Translations under genes and position numbers: made by a program
The notes under the pieces: generated by a model
The model's database searches: none
The model's input: the letters and a program-made list of their open reading frames with translations, nothing else
What the model was told of the DNA's origin: nothing
In this document: positions 1 to 12,655 of the stretch, one piece after another
Layout: each line of letters opens with the position of its first letter
Position numbering within the stretch: the stretch's first letter is position 1
Origin: Linum tenue
Taxonomy: Eukaryota; Streptophyta; Magnoliopsida; Malpighiales; Linaceae
Reading direction: 5' to 3'
Assembly: GCA_946122785.1 (NCBI GenBank)
Contig: CAMGYJ010000010.1
Coordinates: 48,257,134 to 48,321,133 of the forward strand
Length of the DNA: 64,000 bases

Positions 1-399
1 CTCTAGCCCTTCATATGAACCATATATCAGACCACACAGTTTTTCAGCTTTGTATATTTGCACATTCAGTTTTTTTTTTTTTGACAAAAGATATTTGCAC
101 ATACAGTTCATTGTGTTCATTTTTAATTTTTTTATAGGAACAATCATATATAATTCCGACCTATCATGTTATCATTATCTTATTGATAGCGTTAGATTAA
201 TATCCATGAAAATATTTCATATCATATGATATGAAACACAATAGGTCAGAACCACGATAGCAAGAAAGAAACATGTATTCTGAAAATCGAGTAAATATTC
301 CTCTTCAATATTTACATATGTTTTCACCATTGATTAAGGAACATATTGGGCACCATTACAGACACATAATGACAAAACAGCTAAAGCAAAGCAAACCCA

Positions 400-440
<41 letters not shown>

Positions 441-1189
441 GCGTAGGTGGTCAGCACTGCCTCAGCCCCAACCACAGAAAGAAACCCACAACAAAAAAGG
501 GAAGCAGTCATGTTGGCGGGGAATTGGCATTAGAATATTACCCAATCGTGAATCGTTCTTTCTTTCTTTCTCCCTCTCTCAATTATCCTCGAAGAATTCC
601 ACTTTCTCTCCCTTAATTCGATTCCATTTTTCACAAATCCGAAACGCCCCTACAAGACACAGAAAGAAACAGAGAGGGAGAGAAAGATAACGGACAGATT
701 TTCCTGATTAAACAAAGGGAAAGGAGGAACAAAAAGATCCTAGCAGCAGGGAGAAGGAAAGCTCGCAGGGCGAAGAGAGAAAGGAAGGAAGGAAGGTGGG
801 TGGAAAAAAGGTTGCAGCAGCAGCAGGGCTTCTTCTTCTTCTCCGATTCCCCACGCGGTTTCTACGGAAAGAAAGGAGTGGAAACGAAAAACCAGAGGGG
901 AAGGAGGAATTTTTTTTTGGTGTTGGGTTTTGGTTTTCCCAGGCTTAGATCTGGCTGGGTTCGGGGAAATCATCGGTTTTCTCTTCTGGGTATTGAAGTT
1001 TGCGAGCTGATTTTTAGTGGGTTGCTGTTAGAAATCCGATTCAGGGGCGTGTTCGTCGTTCCCGCTTTTTCTAGATCCGGATGGCGTTTTTTCGCGGTTG
1101 ATTGTTTTTCTCCCTTACCTTTTCCGGTCAGTGTTCTGTTTGTTTTGAAATATCGTTTCTGGGTTTGTTACTAAATCGGGGAAAGGAGG
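1..1189 (+). other. Upstream region and probable 5' leader of MED26 gene
   Basis: No coding exon is seen here. Bases 1-400 are AT-rich without recognised structure. Bases 540-800 are pyrimidine- then purine-rich, and 800-1189 has a run of short CAG/CTT repeats and T-runs, typical of a plant promoter and 5' leader. An ORF from 800 to 1174 reads only low-complexity sequence and is not thought to be coding. The transcription start cannot be placed. Confidence 0.5.
402..437 (+). repeat. (GA)18 microsatellite
   Basis: An uninterrupted GA dinucleotide run about 750 bp upstream of the MED26 ATG. GA runs of this kind are bound by BPC/GAGA-binding proteins in plants, so a promoter role is possible but only inferred. 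The run should be length-polymorphic. Confidence 0.95.
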
Positions 1190-3292
1190 ATGGATTCGGA
1201 TGATCTCCGATCGATTCTGGAGACTGCCGGAGTGGACGTTTGGGCGTTCATCGACACGGCGATCGCCGTCGCCTCGTCGGATTACCCTTCTGAGCTGAAG
1301 CAGCGGAGGGATAAAATCGTTCAGGCATTGTACTCCGCCACAGCCACCGCCACGTGTAATCAGTGTAGCCGTGGCGGCGTAGGAAATGGACGTGGGCAGA
1401 GGGAACTAGTCAATCAGAAATTGTCTCCCGCTCCCGCCTCCATCGTTGAGAGAGAAGGCAGAGGTAGAGTCGGGGGACCAGCTGCCGCCGGAATCCGTCG
1501 GCGGTCGCCTGAAACAGAGGAGGAGGAAGAAGAAGAAGAGAAGGTGGATGTAGAAGAAGAAGAAGGAGAAGAGGATGTAGATCCATACGACCTATTGTTC
1601 GATGATGAACAGAGGAGAGTTTTGGAAATCAAACAGCAGCTCGAAGATCCTGACCAGGTCAATAATGGAATTCTAGTCTGTTTATTAGCAGATAATTCTA
1701 CATACATCAGCTTGTTCTTTAATTTTTCCTGTGTGTTGGTTTATTTAAACAGACTGAAGATTCTTTGGTTGACTTGCTGCAAACTTTGGAAGACATGGAC
1801 ATTACATTCAAAGCATTGAAGGTGTGCTGATGAAAGTCTAAAACTTCTCCTTCTTCATTAGTATTTTGCTTTCTTTTATGGTTGTTTGGAAGCTGGGGAA
1901 GTTGATTTTGTTTCCCTGGAAAATTCACAGGAGACTGATATTGGAAGGCATGTGAACCGGCTGAGGAAGCATTCGTCAAATGATGTCAAGAGATTGGTGA
2001 AACTGCTAGTCAGGTATCATACCTTGTTGAAAGTAATCAATCATATTGTTCCAGCAAGCAAAATTTCCTTTTTTACTTCCTTTTGAGGTATCTTCTTAGT
2101 TTTGATTATGGGAGAGTGTTTGGTTTCCAGGAAATGGAAGGAAATTGTGGATGAATGGGTGAGGTTGAATCCACAAGGAGAGCATACTTCCTCAGCTATG
2201 ATGGGTAAAAACTGAAAAAACAAGAATCACAAGTCTTAAACTTTCCTTTCAAAGGAAAAAAGCTTCTGAAGGCAGATTTGTTGGGCAGTGAGAAATTTTA
2301 ATGAAAATTTTCATTGTGTTTCTTGCACCAGCTGATGGGGACTCACCTCAGCAACAAAAGATTACCCAGAATGGTCATCACCAGGTGAAAAATTGAACAG
2401 CCAATGAAGCTATTTCTTCCTTTGTCCCCTTACTAGAATGAAAGAAGAAGTAGAAGCAGTTAAGGAATTCATTCTTTAGGTTTTGCTTTATATCTGAGAT
2501 TCTATTTTGGGTTTGTTGTTGTTTGTTTGTTTATTTGTTGCTAGGTGCCTGATTTTGCATACTCTCCAAACCCTCACAGTGAGTGTTACTAGTTAGTTTT
2601 ATACCTTTACACGTACAGAAAAGAGAATCTCATCCCAAAGTTTGGCAAGATTCTGACTTTGATCCTATGGATTCTGATTCTGCTTTGGATTTCATGTAGA
2701 TGGTAGTTCTGGATCAGACAGAAATTACTCAGAACCTGAAGTGGTAGTAAGGAAGCAAAAGCCTCCAGTTTCTTCTTCTGGTAGTACTATTAGAAAAGAG
2801 GCTGCTGCACCTGCTAGACAAACTCAACACCATTCAGCATCTACTAGTCACAATAATGTCAGCATTTACTGCCTTCTCTCTTTTATTAGGGTGATGGTGG
2901 ACTGTTTGGTTGCTGAGAAAATTCTGTACTTTGGCTGATGTGGGTTTCTTCTCACTTTTAGCAGAGGCAACAACAGCAAAGAGAGGGCAACAGCAATTTT
3001 AATTCAGATAGGCTGGCCTCAGCAACGAAAAGGCTTCAGGAGAGTTACAGCAAAGCTGAAAATGGTTTGTTTCTTCTTCTTACTTCTCTTCTTCCCAACA
3101 TAGTTTTACTTTTGAAGAAAGTTTGGGGACCAAAGGTGAAAATAAAGGGTACTGATTTGTTTCTTTTGTTGCTGTGGTGAAGCCAAAAAGCAAAGAACAA
3201 TTCAAGTGATGGACATTCACGAGATACCAAAGCCTAAGAATACATTCTTTGCCAAGAACAAAGGTGGCGGTTCTCAAGGCAGGCACTGGTAG
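1190..3292 (+). CDS. MED26C: Mediator complex subunit 26-like protein (TFIIS N-terminal domain)
   Basis: Probable Mediator subunit 26, a nuclear coactivator that links transcription factors and elongation factors to RNA polymerase II. Exons: 1190-1657, 1753-1821, 1931-2013, 2131-2204, 2332-2384, 2545-2578, 2700-2857, 2962-3064, 3183-3292. All introns are GT-AG and phases add up to 383 aa. The N-terminus ([20 protein letters not shown]) is typical of plant MED26. An acidic Glu/Asp stretch lies at residues about 108-130. The TFIIS N-terminal (LW) helical domain covers about 151-220 and includes [14 protein letters not shown] and [13 protein letters not shown]. The middle is Gln/Ser-rich and disordered. 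The C-terminal motif [11 protein letters not shown] (357-367) is shared with plant MED26c as I remember it. The first in-frame ATG is used. The symbol follows resemblance to Arabidopsis At5g09850 from memory; MED26A or B is the alternative. Confidence 0.88.
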
Positions 3293-4406
3293 TGGCCAAC
3301 GGCCGGTGGTCAACTTCGTTTTGGGTACCTTGATTTATTGATAGTGTTCACTTTGGCCCTTCCCCTCTGCCTAACACCAAAAGACTAAGAAAGGGGTGGC
3401 TTACTTGGGAGGGAGAGGTGCTTTGGTGCTCTTATAAAAGTGGAGGGGCAGAAAAAAGGATGATGGAGAGAAAAGAGGGTAATTCCCTGATCAGTACTAC
3501 CTTTTCTTGGTCTATGCTATTCCTTATCCTTTTCAAAGTGAAAAGGAAAGGAGAAAGGAAGAGGAAAAAGAGAAACAATTTTCTTTTGAGCTTTTTCTTG
3601 TGCTAAATAAGTTCCCATGAAGAGATTTGGGAGGATGGTCATTGCTAGAAGATCGATTTGCTTTTGATTTCACATTTGCAAAGTCCTCCATCCATTGCAT
3701 AAAGTATTGATGTTTATGGTTAATTTAGGCTTCTCGAGGGATTGGTTGGACCAACAGAGATTACACTTTTAGAGGAACTGATTTCGAGTTGAAATCGATA
3801 ATCGTCTGCAACTCCTGATTTGGTTAAAAATACAATAGATGTTTGTCTTGTTTAGCAGCTCCAAGCCTCTACGTTGCATCTCGTTATTGCGATCAGCTTT
3901 ATTAAGGGTTAGGATGCATTTTATCATTATCTCGTCAGGATTAGGGGTTTGAATGGGTATTGGAGAATGATCAACTTAATCTTGGGCATTATGTTCAAAT
4001 TATGAAAGATGCATCAAGGGTGAGGGACCAATTTGCAATTCTTAACTTATGAAGGCATGTACTATGGTGAAGCTAAAGTGTGGGATATTCCAAGTTTGGG
4101 TTTGGTGAAGGGTCACTTTGGGTTATGAATTAGGTGGTTGAGAAGAATAGCTACCGGAATTATCTTCAACTTGATGCCCTTTAGATGCTCTTTTTTTTTT
4201 TTTTTTTGTGTGTGGCTACTAACGATGCTTATGCAATTTAGAAGTGGGGAATTTGGTAATACACAAACACAATACACATTTTTTAAAGTAGATGTATAGT
4301 TGTCTTACTCCCTTTGAATTGTATTATTGATTATAATATAGCTTAAGGATCATATACTAATTCTTTTGTCCTTGCTATTTTGGTAATGATAAATGCTTAT
4401 TAGAAT

Positions 4407-4854
4407 TAGAGGTGGCAATTAGAATCCAAATCCATGAATCCAATCCAATCCATCCACCAAATTATCCACCTAATCCAATCCATTTAAATCCAATCCATTT
4501 GATCCAAATTCAATTGGATTAGTGAATTCATGGATCAATCCATGGATCCAAATGACAAATTACGATTTGGTACTTATATTTTTTATATTTTACATTTTGG
4601 TACCTAAAATTTATATTTTTATACGAAAAATATCATTGAAAAGTTACATTTCGGTACCTAAAAGTTTTCATTATGACATTTTAGTACCAAAACTTTTCAA
4701 ATTTTATGTTTTGGTCCAAGCCTTTGATGTCAGTTGGATTCATGGATCAATCCACCAATCCATTTGATCCAATCTATTGAATCCAATCCATTTGATCCAT
4801 GGATCCACCAATCCAATCCACGAATCCACGAATGCCATCCAATTGCCACCTCTA
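4407..4854. mobile_element. hAT-type MITE with AATCCA-rich arms
   Basis: A 448-bp element with terminal inverted repeats TAGAGGTGGCAATT / AATTGCCACCTCTA. It is flanked by the perfect 8-bp target duplication ATTAGAAT (4399-4406 and 4855-4862). The 8-bp duplication and the TAGRGGTGGCAA-type end are hallmarks of hAT transposons. Both arms are built from repeated AATCCA/GATCCA words. The core holds repeated TTTTGGTACC words shared with the element at 12080. It has no transposase. Confidence 0.92.
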
Positions 4855-4993
4855 ATTAGAATCATGGATGGTTTCCTCCTTTTGTTTGTTCTGAATAATT
4901 ACCTGACTAGAGCTGGATTGAACCAAGCTACATTCGTTTATTATTTGGACAAGATCGGATAAAATAGGTTTATGATTTTGATTGTGTTTTAAT

Positions 4994-5177
4994 CAAGGAT
5001 TAAAAAACTGTACCGTATCGGCGGTTCAACCTGAAAAACCTCATACCAGAAGCAAAACCGATAGGCCGTATTTAGTGGTATAGTACAGTTGAACCATGAT
5101 TAAACCACGATTTTAACATAAAATATCCTACCGCTGACTTTTTCAGTACGACCTCCGGTACGGTATTTTAATCCTTG
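4994..5177. mobile_element. Short hAT-type MITE
   Basis: A 184-bp element beginning CAAGGATTAAAA and ending TTTTAATCCTTG, flanked by the perfect 8-bp duplication GTTTTAAT (4986-4993 and 5178-5185). The interior has GTACCGTATCGG and its near complement towards the other end, so the element can fold on itself. Non-coding. Confidence 0.9.
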
Positions 5178-6517
5178 GTTTTAATACTTCCATTTTTGTT
5201 CAATTGGATCTCTATAAGAAAATGTAAAATTGGATGGACCATTTCTAAACTGGCTTGGACAAAATAGGATCGAGTTTGATTATGTATTAGTTATAATTAT
5301 TACATTTCCTTGTTTTTAAATTCGTCTGATCTCGAATCAAAACGGGAATGTACCTACTGTTTATTGTTGAGGATGCATACTTATCTATCATTTTTTCCCG
5401 CTCTTCCTTGCATCGGTGCATATACCACAACGTGGTCCCACATCTCCTTCTTTAGTTTACCATATTACACTTTTACACTAACACTTCATCTTAGCCGATG
5501 AACTAGCTCATAACAACGTATAATTCAACAAGTAATTTGTTCAAAAAACAATAAAAACACCATCACTACTGACTCGACTACTGACTCGAAACGCAGTAAC
5601 TCTCTCACAAGATGACAACAATAGATAGTGACCAAACTGACTCCTCCCCATATGATTCATTGAAATCTAATTCTGAACTAGAATCTTTGCATTCAAACAT
5701 ATTGATAGTTGGATAAGAAAAAGAGCAACTGTAGTTAGCTTTTATCCATATGAACAAATTGATGAATGTGTCATGTAAATCCACAAAATATGGTATAGTT
5801 GGGATTGTGGGGTTGGGGGGCCCTATCACAAGTCAATTTGGGAGGTACTAAATGAATATATAGTGGAGAGCAAGTGGGTGACGTGGCTGATTTTACAGGC
5901 TGTGTCCATCTTCTCTCTCAATAGTCAATTCTAATAATCCCCACCACCAAAAGTACTCTTCCTCCCCCACCCATCCCAAGAATACCGGATTTTGGTTTTC
6001 TCAACATCTCACTTTGTACCATATCCATCAATCTATACATAGTTTCCACATAAATTGGTAGCATTCATATACCCTGTTGTCCAGGTTGGTAAATGAGCTG
6101 AGTTTATACATCATTCAGCTTGTTGGTAAACAATTTGAGTTCAAAATTATAATAAGTTGTGAAATATGTAATGTAACAAAGTTATAATTTACGAATATTT
6201 TCGAGTAATAACCCCCTAGAAGTCAATTCACTAATAACCCCCTAGTTAAACCAGCTCGTCCTAACTACATTTTCAAGTAAGCTCACACCTTGTGCTCAAC
6301 GAGCCAACATGTCTAGCAGGCTCACGAGCGACACAACAGTGAACAAGCCTTAATTAGCGAGTTAAGTTTTGAACAAGTTTTCCCTGAATCAAAACCGCGG
6401 ATACTAGTCTAAAACAACCAATGGTACCATAAATTTTGCAGCAGTAGCTATACCTTAGCTTCCATACTACGCTCATCTAACCCTACAAAAGGCAGAACAT
6501 TCTTAACTCCAAATAAA

Positions 6518-9500
6518 TCAGCTTGGCACCCTCGAATCACTAGTTTTCTTCAACCTGCTTAAGATCCCATCAATGACCTTATGCTGCTGATCCCTAGGAG
6601 AGACTGAATCCTCGACAAAAGAATAAGTCTTTACAGACTTCTGCACCGTTTCTCCAGAGCATCCCATTTGAGCAGCAGTTGCCTCAGCTGACTTGCCACC
6701 TTGTCCAGAAGAACCAGTAAGCTGCTGCAAACCCACTGCAGCATTCTGCTCACCATTCCTCTCAGACTCCTCTTTCTTGCAGTTGCCTTCGATTTCCTCG
6801 TTCTTACTCCCAGACCACGTATCAAGAATATCTAGCAACGAGCTGTTATCCTCATTGGACTTTGTGCGGCGTTTTTCTGGTTGACAAGTACTTGCAGTAG
6901 CCAGGGTCTCGGGTTCTGAATCTGACGCCACATCATCACTATCATCTTCTGAAAGGAAAGGCTCGTAATCAGGATCCCTTTGGGACGATGAGTTGACATC
7001 GGGAGGACCGAGCTCATCCCACGCAGAATCTGATTCGTTCTCCTTCTTTGACAATTCGCCATCAGAGTTAGACTTAAGGGTTTTGGTAGAAGGATAGATG
7101 AAGGTAGATTCGACTTTAACCCCTGGCATTATTTCCAGCAAAGCGGCCAACTTTTGGTACCCCAGCTTCTGGATGTCGAGATGGTAACCATACCTTTCAA
7201 GGAACAGCTTTCGGAAAGAGCCCATGTTGTAACCATTTGGATATTTCTTCGCTAGTTCCTGCACAAGGTTCCTGCAGTCCATCAGTATCTCACTTCTGGA
7301 TCTCTCGGAGGATTTTGTGTAAGCGATGGGGGGCGAGACACCAGTATGCGAAACATTCTGTTGTCTTTCTTTCTGAATCAAAGACCTCAATCCATCGGAT
7401 CCCTGAGAACTGGTCCGGGCTGCATTATCCCTATATAGAATGACCTTAAAAGGGGAAGATTCAGAGGGACATTCAGCCACCCATTTCTTTTGTGATATCA
7501 AGATGTCTACCAACAGAAGTAGGTCAGGTTCCTTGAGAGATTTCCAAAGCAAAGGTCCTTCCTTTAGCAGATTTCTTGCCAACTCTTCCCTGGAAATTGA
7601 AATTTAAAAACAGGGGAATCAGCATTGAGAAAGATATTATTCACGGCAAGTTCTTCTGACGTATACCAAAAGAATTGTTCAACACTAGAAAATTTGGGTG
7701 TTCCAATTCTGGATTAACTACCTCAGTGATCATCAAACTATCAATTTTGTGAGAAAATGGTCACTCAACTAAAAATCAGCACAAAATACAAACTCAGGTA
7801 AATGATCTGTAACAACCAAAGACTCCCATCACATTCTGCTAATTTGTCAGTTCAGCAAATTCAGAATCCAAATAGGCTCTGTCTATAATCCAAATCGGCC
7901 AATCAGCATCTCGTTCACCCACTAGTAAACCATTTCCAACTCAAGAATGATTGGATCTCTGGCTTGCTGTTTGATCAATGGTTCAAAGTCAGTTTTGTGA
8001 GTTGGAAAGGGTTGAGTCGAGTGGGTGTATCCGTGTATGGGATGCTAACAGTTCATTTTTGGACCATGACAAGTCTATTTAGCACGTTACTCTACCAAAC
8101 CCATATAATTCTAGACTGAAGGGGCTGTTTTTGTAATAAATCACTTAATTGAGCTAGCTTACTTATAATTAGGGACCATTTCGGATTGGAGATGGCCAGT
8201 AAGGTAAGAAAACGGAAACATGTTCATACTTCATTACCAACCAACACTTAAATCATCATCTAAGTAAAAGAATGATGTAAAAGCAAGTCAAAATCACAAA
8301 CCTTGTCCTGGATTCTGTTATAGCGAGTGACCCCTTCTGTGTCTGAAGAAAGGACTCCATAACCCTCCAGAATGTGTCCTTAGAAAAGAACTCATGGTCT
8401 TTCATGTCAACATTTATCTGATCAAGGACTTTGCTGGGTTGATCGTGTACAGATTCTACATGGTTTCCCCGAGACTTCCACCAGTTCTTAATCCGACTAA
8501 ACAAACCTGTACTTCTGCTTAAGTTTTCACTAGACACAGCCAACTTGCTGTCACTTTCACTTTCTGGGCTTTCAGTAGATGCTTCTAACTTTCTGCTAGG
8601 CAATTCAAGGTTCTTTTCATCAACTCCGTCTCTTCCAAGCTTGTCAGTTGGAATTTTTCCTAGAGAGTCATCAGTGTTCTTCTCAGAGCTTCCATACCAG
8701 ATATTTCGAAGAGTCCTGAAAAATCCCACATCAGGCTCTTCATTCTTTGCCGCAGATAACTGCTTATCTGTTTCCTGACCATTAGCCTTCTCCAAGACCT
8801 TTTCACTACCAGGAAAGTTGAATACCTTGCCATCAACATCCACTTCCACAGCTCTCACATTTGGCTCTGATGAAGCCAATGGTGACAGATTCTTCTCAGC
8901 TGCACAGTCAGTATCCATCTTCGAAGAGTTAGCAGGAACCCGGTTCACATTGTTAAGTATATCAGTAGCTGTGTTAACAAGAGGGCCAGATGGATCATGA
9001 GCCCTACCAGGAACAGCTCGCACGAGAAACCGACCATCCCCCTTGCTTTGAAGCTTCAACACTTGTGGCATTGCCAAGAGAAATCGCGAGAACTTCTTAT
9101 GGCCATAAAATTCCTTATCGATCGCCAAGTTGCTATTCAACAACTCGGCTCGAAGGTCCGTTATGGTGATACCTTGAGGGTGCGAGCACAAAATCTGTCG
9201 AATCTGCTTCATCACTGCTTTTGGTATGGGACGAATAGAATCTACAGGCTCCTCGACCTTGGGAGGAAGTGGCAATGGTGCTGGTGCTGGTACTGGTACT
9301 GGTGCAGGTGTAGGCTCAGGAACGGAGAATGGATCTTCCAAGGGTAACTTGTAATGACCATACCAAGAACCATAAGGACCATCAGGAGGTTGGTTGAAAT
9401 ACTTCCCAGCCAAGTTCTCTCCATTCAGTAGATCGTTCCAATGCCACATGATACTTGCAGCACTGCATAGAACACTGGGAGCACCTTCTTTAGCTGCAAG

Positions 9501-10545
9501 CAAGATGTTGTAATTGTTCATCCTCAGCCTGTGCAAGCAACTGGCAAAGTCTCTGTCACTGGAGATGAGGAACAAATGGGCTGGCGGCGGATTTTGGGAT
9601 ACCCAGTCCATTAGACCCACTAGAAGAGACCTGTCTGCACTGTTCTTTCCTCCTGCAACAATGTGAATGAAAAAGGGGGAGAAAAACTCAATAGCAGTGG
9701 GTTGAAACCTGCGGTTTCAAATGATGCAATCCACAAGAAAGGATTTCCGAAAAATTAGACATACTCTGACGTTCTAACAATCTTTCAAACATCATATCCT
9801 TTATCCTTATGATCATTTGATCTTATATATAAGTCCACTTAATTCAAAACCATACATTCTCAAAATGCACACATTTTACCTATCCGATAACAATCATAGA
9901 TTCCAAAACCACCACACCTTAAAACTTTTCCAAAATCAACTAATCAAGAAAGACTTGATCTCAATACTCAAACATTAATCCAATGCATACACATCTCAAT
10001 CTCTATACTTTCCCAATACATCCAAAGTCACATTGTCAAATTCTCTACATCAACAACACCAAAGGTTTGACCTTTAGAAATAATCTACCGAAATGAGCAA
10101 TGGGTAGATGAAAACGAGGAGAAAGAGAGAGAGAGAGACGGAGAGGAAGGAAAATACCATTGGGGACGTGAGCCATGTTGATTCCAGTGGAGGAAAGAGC
10201 TTCCTGGTTTGCCCTAGAGAGCTGGAAGACGTCTCCGTACGCCGTGATGTGAACGGGACCTTTCATCCCGTTGGCCCTAACGGCAGCCGTGATGGTCTGC
10301 GCCACTCTAAACACATTGACCCCAGCCGGCAAATTGCAATTCTCGAAATCCCACCATACCGAGACCCTCACGGACCTCGAATCCTCCTCCTGCTGCTGCC
10401 TCCGCGACTGGAACGGCTGGAATTGAGACGGGGACGAGGTGGAGAAGTAAGAAACGAGGACGGATTGGGACAGGGTTTTGGCGGGAAGGAGGGGAACTTT
10501 CTTCGCGATCATGGCGGATTCTGGGTTTGTTTTGATGTTTTCCAC
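6518..10545 (-). CDS. NYN domain and LOTUS (OST-HTH) domain protein, putative RNA-binding/endonuclease
   Basis: Exons on the minus strand: 10545-10158, 9652-8302, 7589-6518; GT-AG introns; 936 aa. The N-terminus has WWDFEN (64-69) and SDRDF (161-165), the acidic core of a NYN (PIN-like) nuclease fold. A Pro/Ala/Val-rich linker (241-260) follows. The first LOTUS/OST-HTH domain is at about 271-343 (PIPKAVMKQIRQIL onward), the second at about 680-745. Acidic low-complexity sequence lies near 782-810. Such proteins are thought to bind or process RNA; the family is often labelled putative endonuclease or limkain-like. A second in-frame ATG at 10512 would begin a Ser/Lys-rich leader resembling an organelle presequence, so the start and location are uncertain. 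From memory the relatives are Arabidopsis At5g64710 and At5g09840, the latter next to a MED26 gene as here. Confidence 0.87.
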
Positions 10546-10714
10546 TGGAGCTTGTAGGTGGGCGTGTTCAGAGAAGTGTGATGTGAAGGGGAAAAGGGTG
10601 TCTTCTAGTTCGCCATTTTAGGTCGGTGAGTTTTGCTGCACCCACCTCCTTTGGAGAATGGAGAGTGTTGCAGAGAAGAGAGGCGAATCCAAAACCCTTG
10701 GTAAAGCCCTAGTG

Positions 10715-10762
10715 CACGTGATATGCACGTGGGATAGAAATTGTGTTGGGCTGGGCTGGGCT
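10715..10762 (-). promoter_or_regulatory. G-box pair and site II-type motifs upstream of NYN gene
   Basis: Two CACGTG G-boxes (10715-10720, 10726-10731) lie 170-190 bp upstream of the NYN gene ATG, followed by three overlapping TGGGCT words (10747-10762). G-boxes bind bHLH/bZIP factors. TGGGCY (site II) motifs are common in promoters of growth-related and organelle-protein genes. The words are seen directly; the regulatory role is inferred. Confidence 0.5.
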
Positions 10763-10865
10763 GAACAGAACTAGATTGGGCGAAGGAGAGAGTTACCTTT
10801 GGCAGTTTGGGCTTAGAAAGCGGTTCAGCTCGGCCCAGTCGGGAGGTTTCCATATGTTGTTATTA

Positions 10866-12071
10866 GGTTGGGTAATGCATGTGGTGGTAGATAATGAACT
10901 TACCTAAGTTCACTATTTGTCGACTGTCGCACGATGTTCTGTTCTTTGATTACGTATAGGTAAGAGATTTACTTGACCATTGTCTATGTTAAAAATAAAA
11001 TCACTATGGATGAGTTGGGGATCTCACTTATAAGGAGGCATAGCCTGAAGAAGACAATATTGTCCTCTTGAAGGATATATTCAAAGTGCGGTAGAGGTCT
11101 ATGAGCTTATGCATACTAAAGTGATAGTCAAGAGTTTATTTCGAGAGTGAGGCTGTAATTCTAATACCTTCTCGATTTGTATGAATGATATGGACCAACC
11201 ACCCGTAAATCAGTTTACTTCGAATAACAAAAATAAGAGTGATATAGAGATGATTTGAGATTGTATTCCAACTGTCAATTGGGGAAGATCTGTCATGCTA
11301 ATGTCATATTCATGGTCAATCTTTTTATATCTCCATCTCATCTCATGGACAAATCGTATGAGTCATAATATCATATTCCTTATTAGTTATTACCCTCCCA
11401 TCTCACGTACGTTCAAAATTTCTACGAATATTTTCAATTCAGCGGCCAATTTTATCTCCTTACATGCAGAACCTATCTTTCAAACAGATACCTACTCATT
11501 AAGATTTATGTATTTATTTCGGAATCGATGTCCGACAGTTCGATTCGAGGATAGCCAGATTTGAGATACGGAGATGTAATTCTGCCTGATATTAAGAGTA
11601 TTGTCATCTCTATCGATGTACCCAATTCGAACCGAGTCAAATTAACTAGCTGCACAGGCAAACGAACCCTAAATACGTCAAACATGTGATTAATGAGCCG
11701 ACGAGATATTTCTTTCTAGGCGACGTCCTCTTCAAGTTCGACTCTTCCACCACTCAAGCCAAAGCCAACTGGCCATCACCAGCTAGCTAATAAATGGCCG
11801 GAGAATTGACCGGCCGGCCGCCAAAAGGAGATCCATCCCTTTCGTCGGAAAATGGAAGCGTTTACACACACATATATATAGCATGCATGTAACGTGCAGT
11901 TGATAGAAGTGACACTTTGAAAGCGATTAGGGGTCCCTAAAAAAGTTTGAAACTTTGCCACCAATATTAAAATCACTCACTTGGAAACAAAAGCCACTCA
12001 CTCATCTTTCTCTATCGAAAACGATTGAATTGTTTTCTCCCAAGCAATATCATGTTAAAACGAACTATAAT
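10866..12071. other. Intergenic DNA, no gene seen
   Basis: AT-rich DNA without a recognised gene. Bases 11958-12040 are similar to 25420-25500 downstream of transporter gene B, so this stretch belongs to the duplicated unit. Confidence 0.5.
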
Positions 12072-12079
12072 ACTACGTA

Positions 12080-12640
12080 GGGCTGAAAATTTGTCTGTCC
12101 CGTCCCTGTCCCGTCCCTGTCCCTGTCTGACCCATCCCTGAAGGGTCAAGATGTATAACCGTCCCGTCCCGTCCCTGTCTCCTTCTTGACCCTGTCTGAC
12201 CCTCAAGGGTTGGGACGGGACGGGTCAGTGGGTCGACCCTAATCAACACACTACTTTTTTACAAATTACGTTTTGGTACCAAAAATTATTTTTTCTTACA
12301 ATTTAGTACCTAAATTTTATTTTTTTACAAATAAGTCCATAAATTTTGATGGTAAAATTACATTTTGGTACCCAAATTTTTTATTTTTACAAATTAGTAC
12401 CTAAACTTTTAAAACTTTACAAAAAGGTCCAATGAAGTATGAGATATTTGTTGTTGCTAAGGGTCACAGGGTCAAAACGTGACCCGTCCCTAAGTTGTCC
12501 CGACCCGTCCCGGCCCTTACAGGGTCAACAAATGACCCGTCCCTAATCTGTCCCTGTAGACAAACTGACCCGTCCCGACCCTTAGGGACGGGACGGGTCG
12601 GGACGGGTCAGTGGGTCTTCAGGGACAAGCTTTCACCCCT
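12080..12640. mobile_element. hAT-type MITE with GGGACGGGAC-rich arms
   Basis: A 561-bp element with ends GGGCTGAAAATTTGTC / GACAAGCTTTCACCCCT (imperfect inverted repeat). It is flanked by the 8-bp duplication ACTACGTA (12072-12079, 12641-12648). Both arms consist of GTCCCGTCCCTG and its complement repeated many times. The core has TTTTGGTACC words shared with the element at 4407. Non-coding. A copy of the target without the insertion is visible near 29.96 kb. Confidence 0.9.
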
Positions 12641-12655
12641 ACTACGTACCATTAA

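Larger units (their letters stand above)
3293..6517. other. Intergenic region between convergent MED26 and NYN genes
   Basis: The first few hundred bases are the likely 3' UTR of the MED26 gene. The rest holds two hAT-type elements (4407-4854 and 4994-5177) and otherwise AT-rich DNA in which I see no gene. The last part, up to 6517, should include the 3' UTR of the minus-strand NYN gene. Confidence 0.6.

Noticed and set aside
800..1174. 124-codon plus-strand frame upstream of MED26
   Set aside because: Low-complexity Phe/Gly/Arg composition with no family resemblance; more likely 5' leader.
8997..9347. 116-codon plus-strand frame
   Set aside because: Antisense shadow of NYN gene exon 2.
10108..10557. 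149-codon plus-strand frame
   Set aside because: It is antisense to exon 1 of the NYN gene, whose protein motifs and splice sites are clear.
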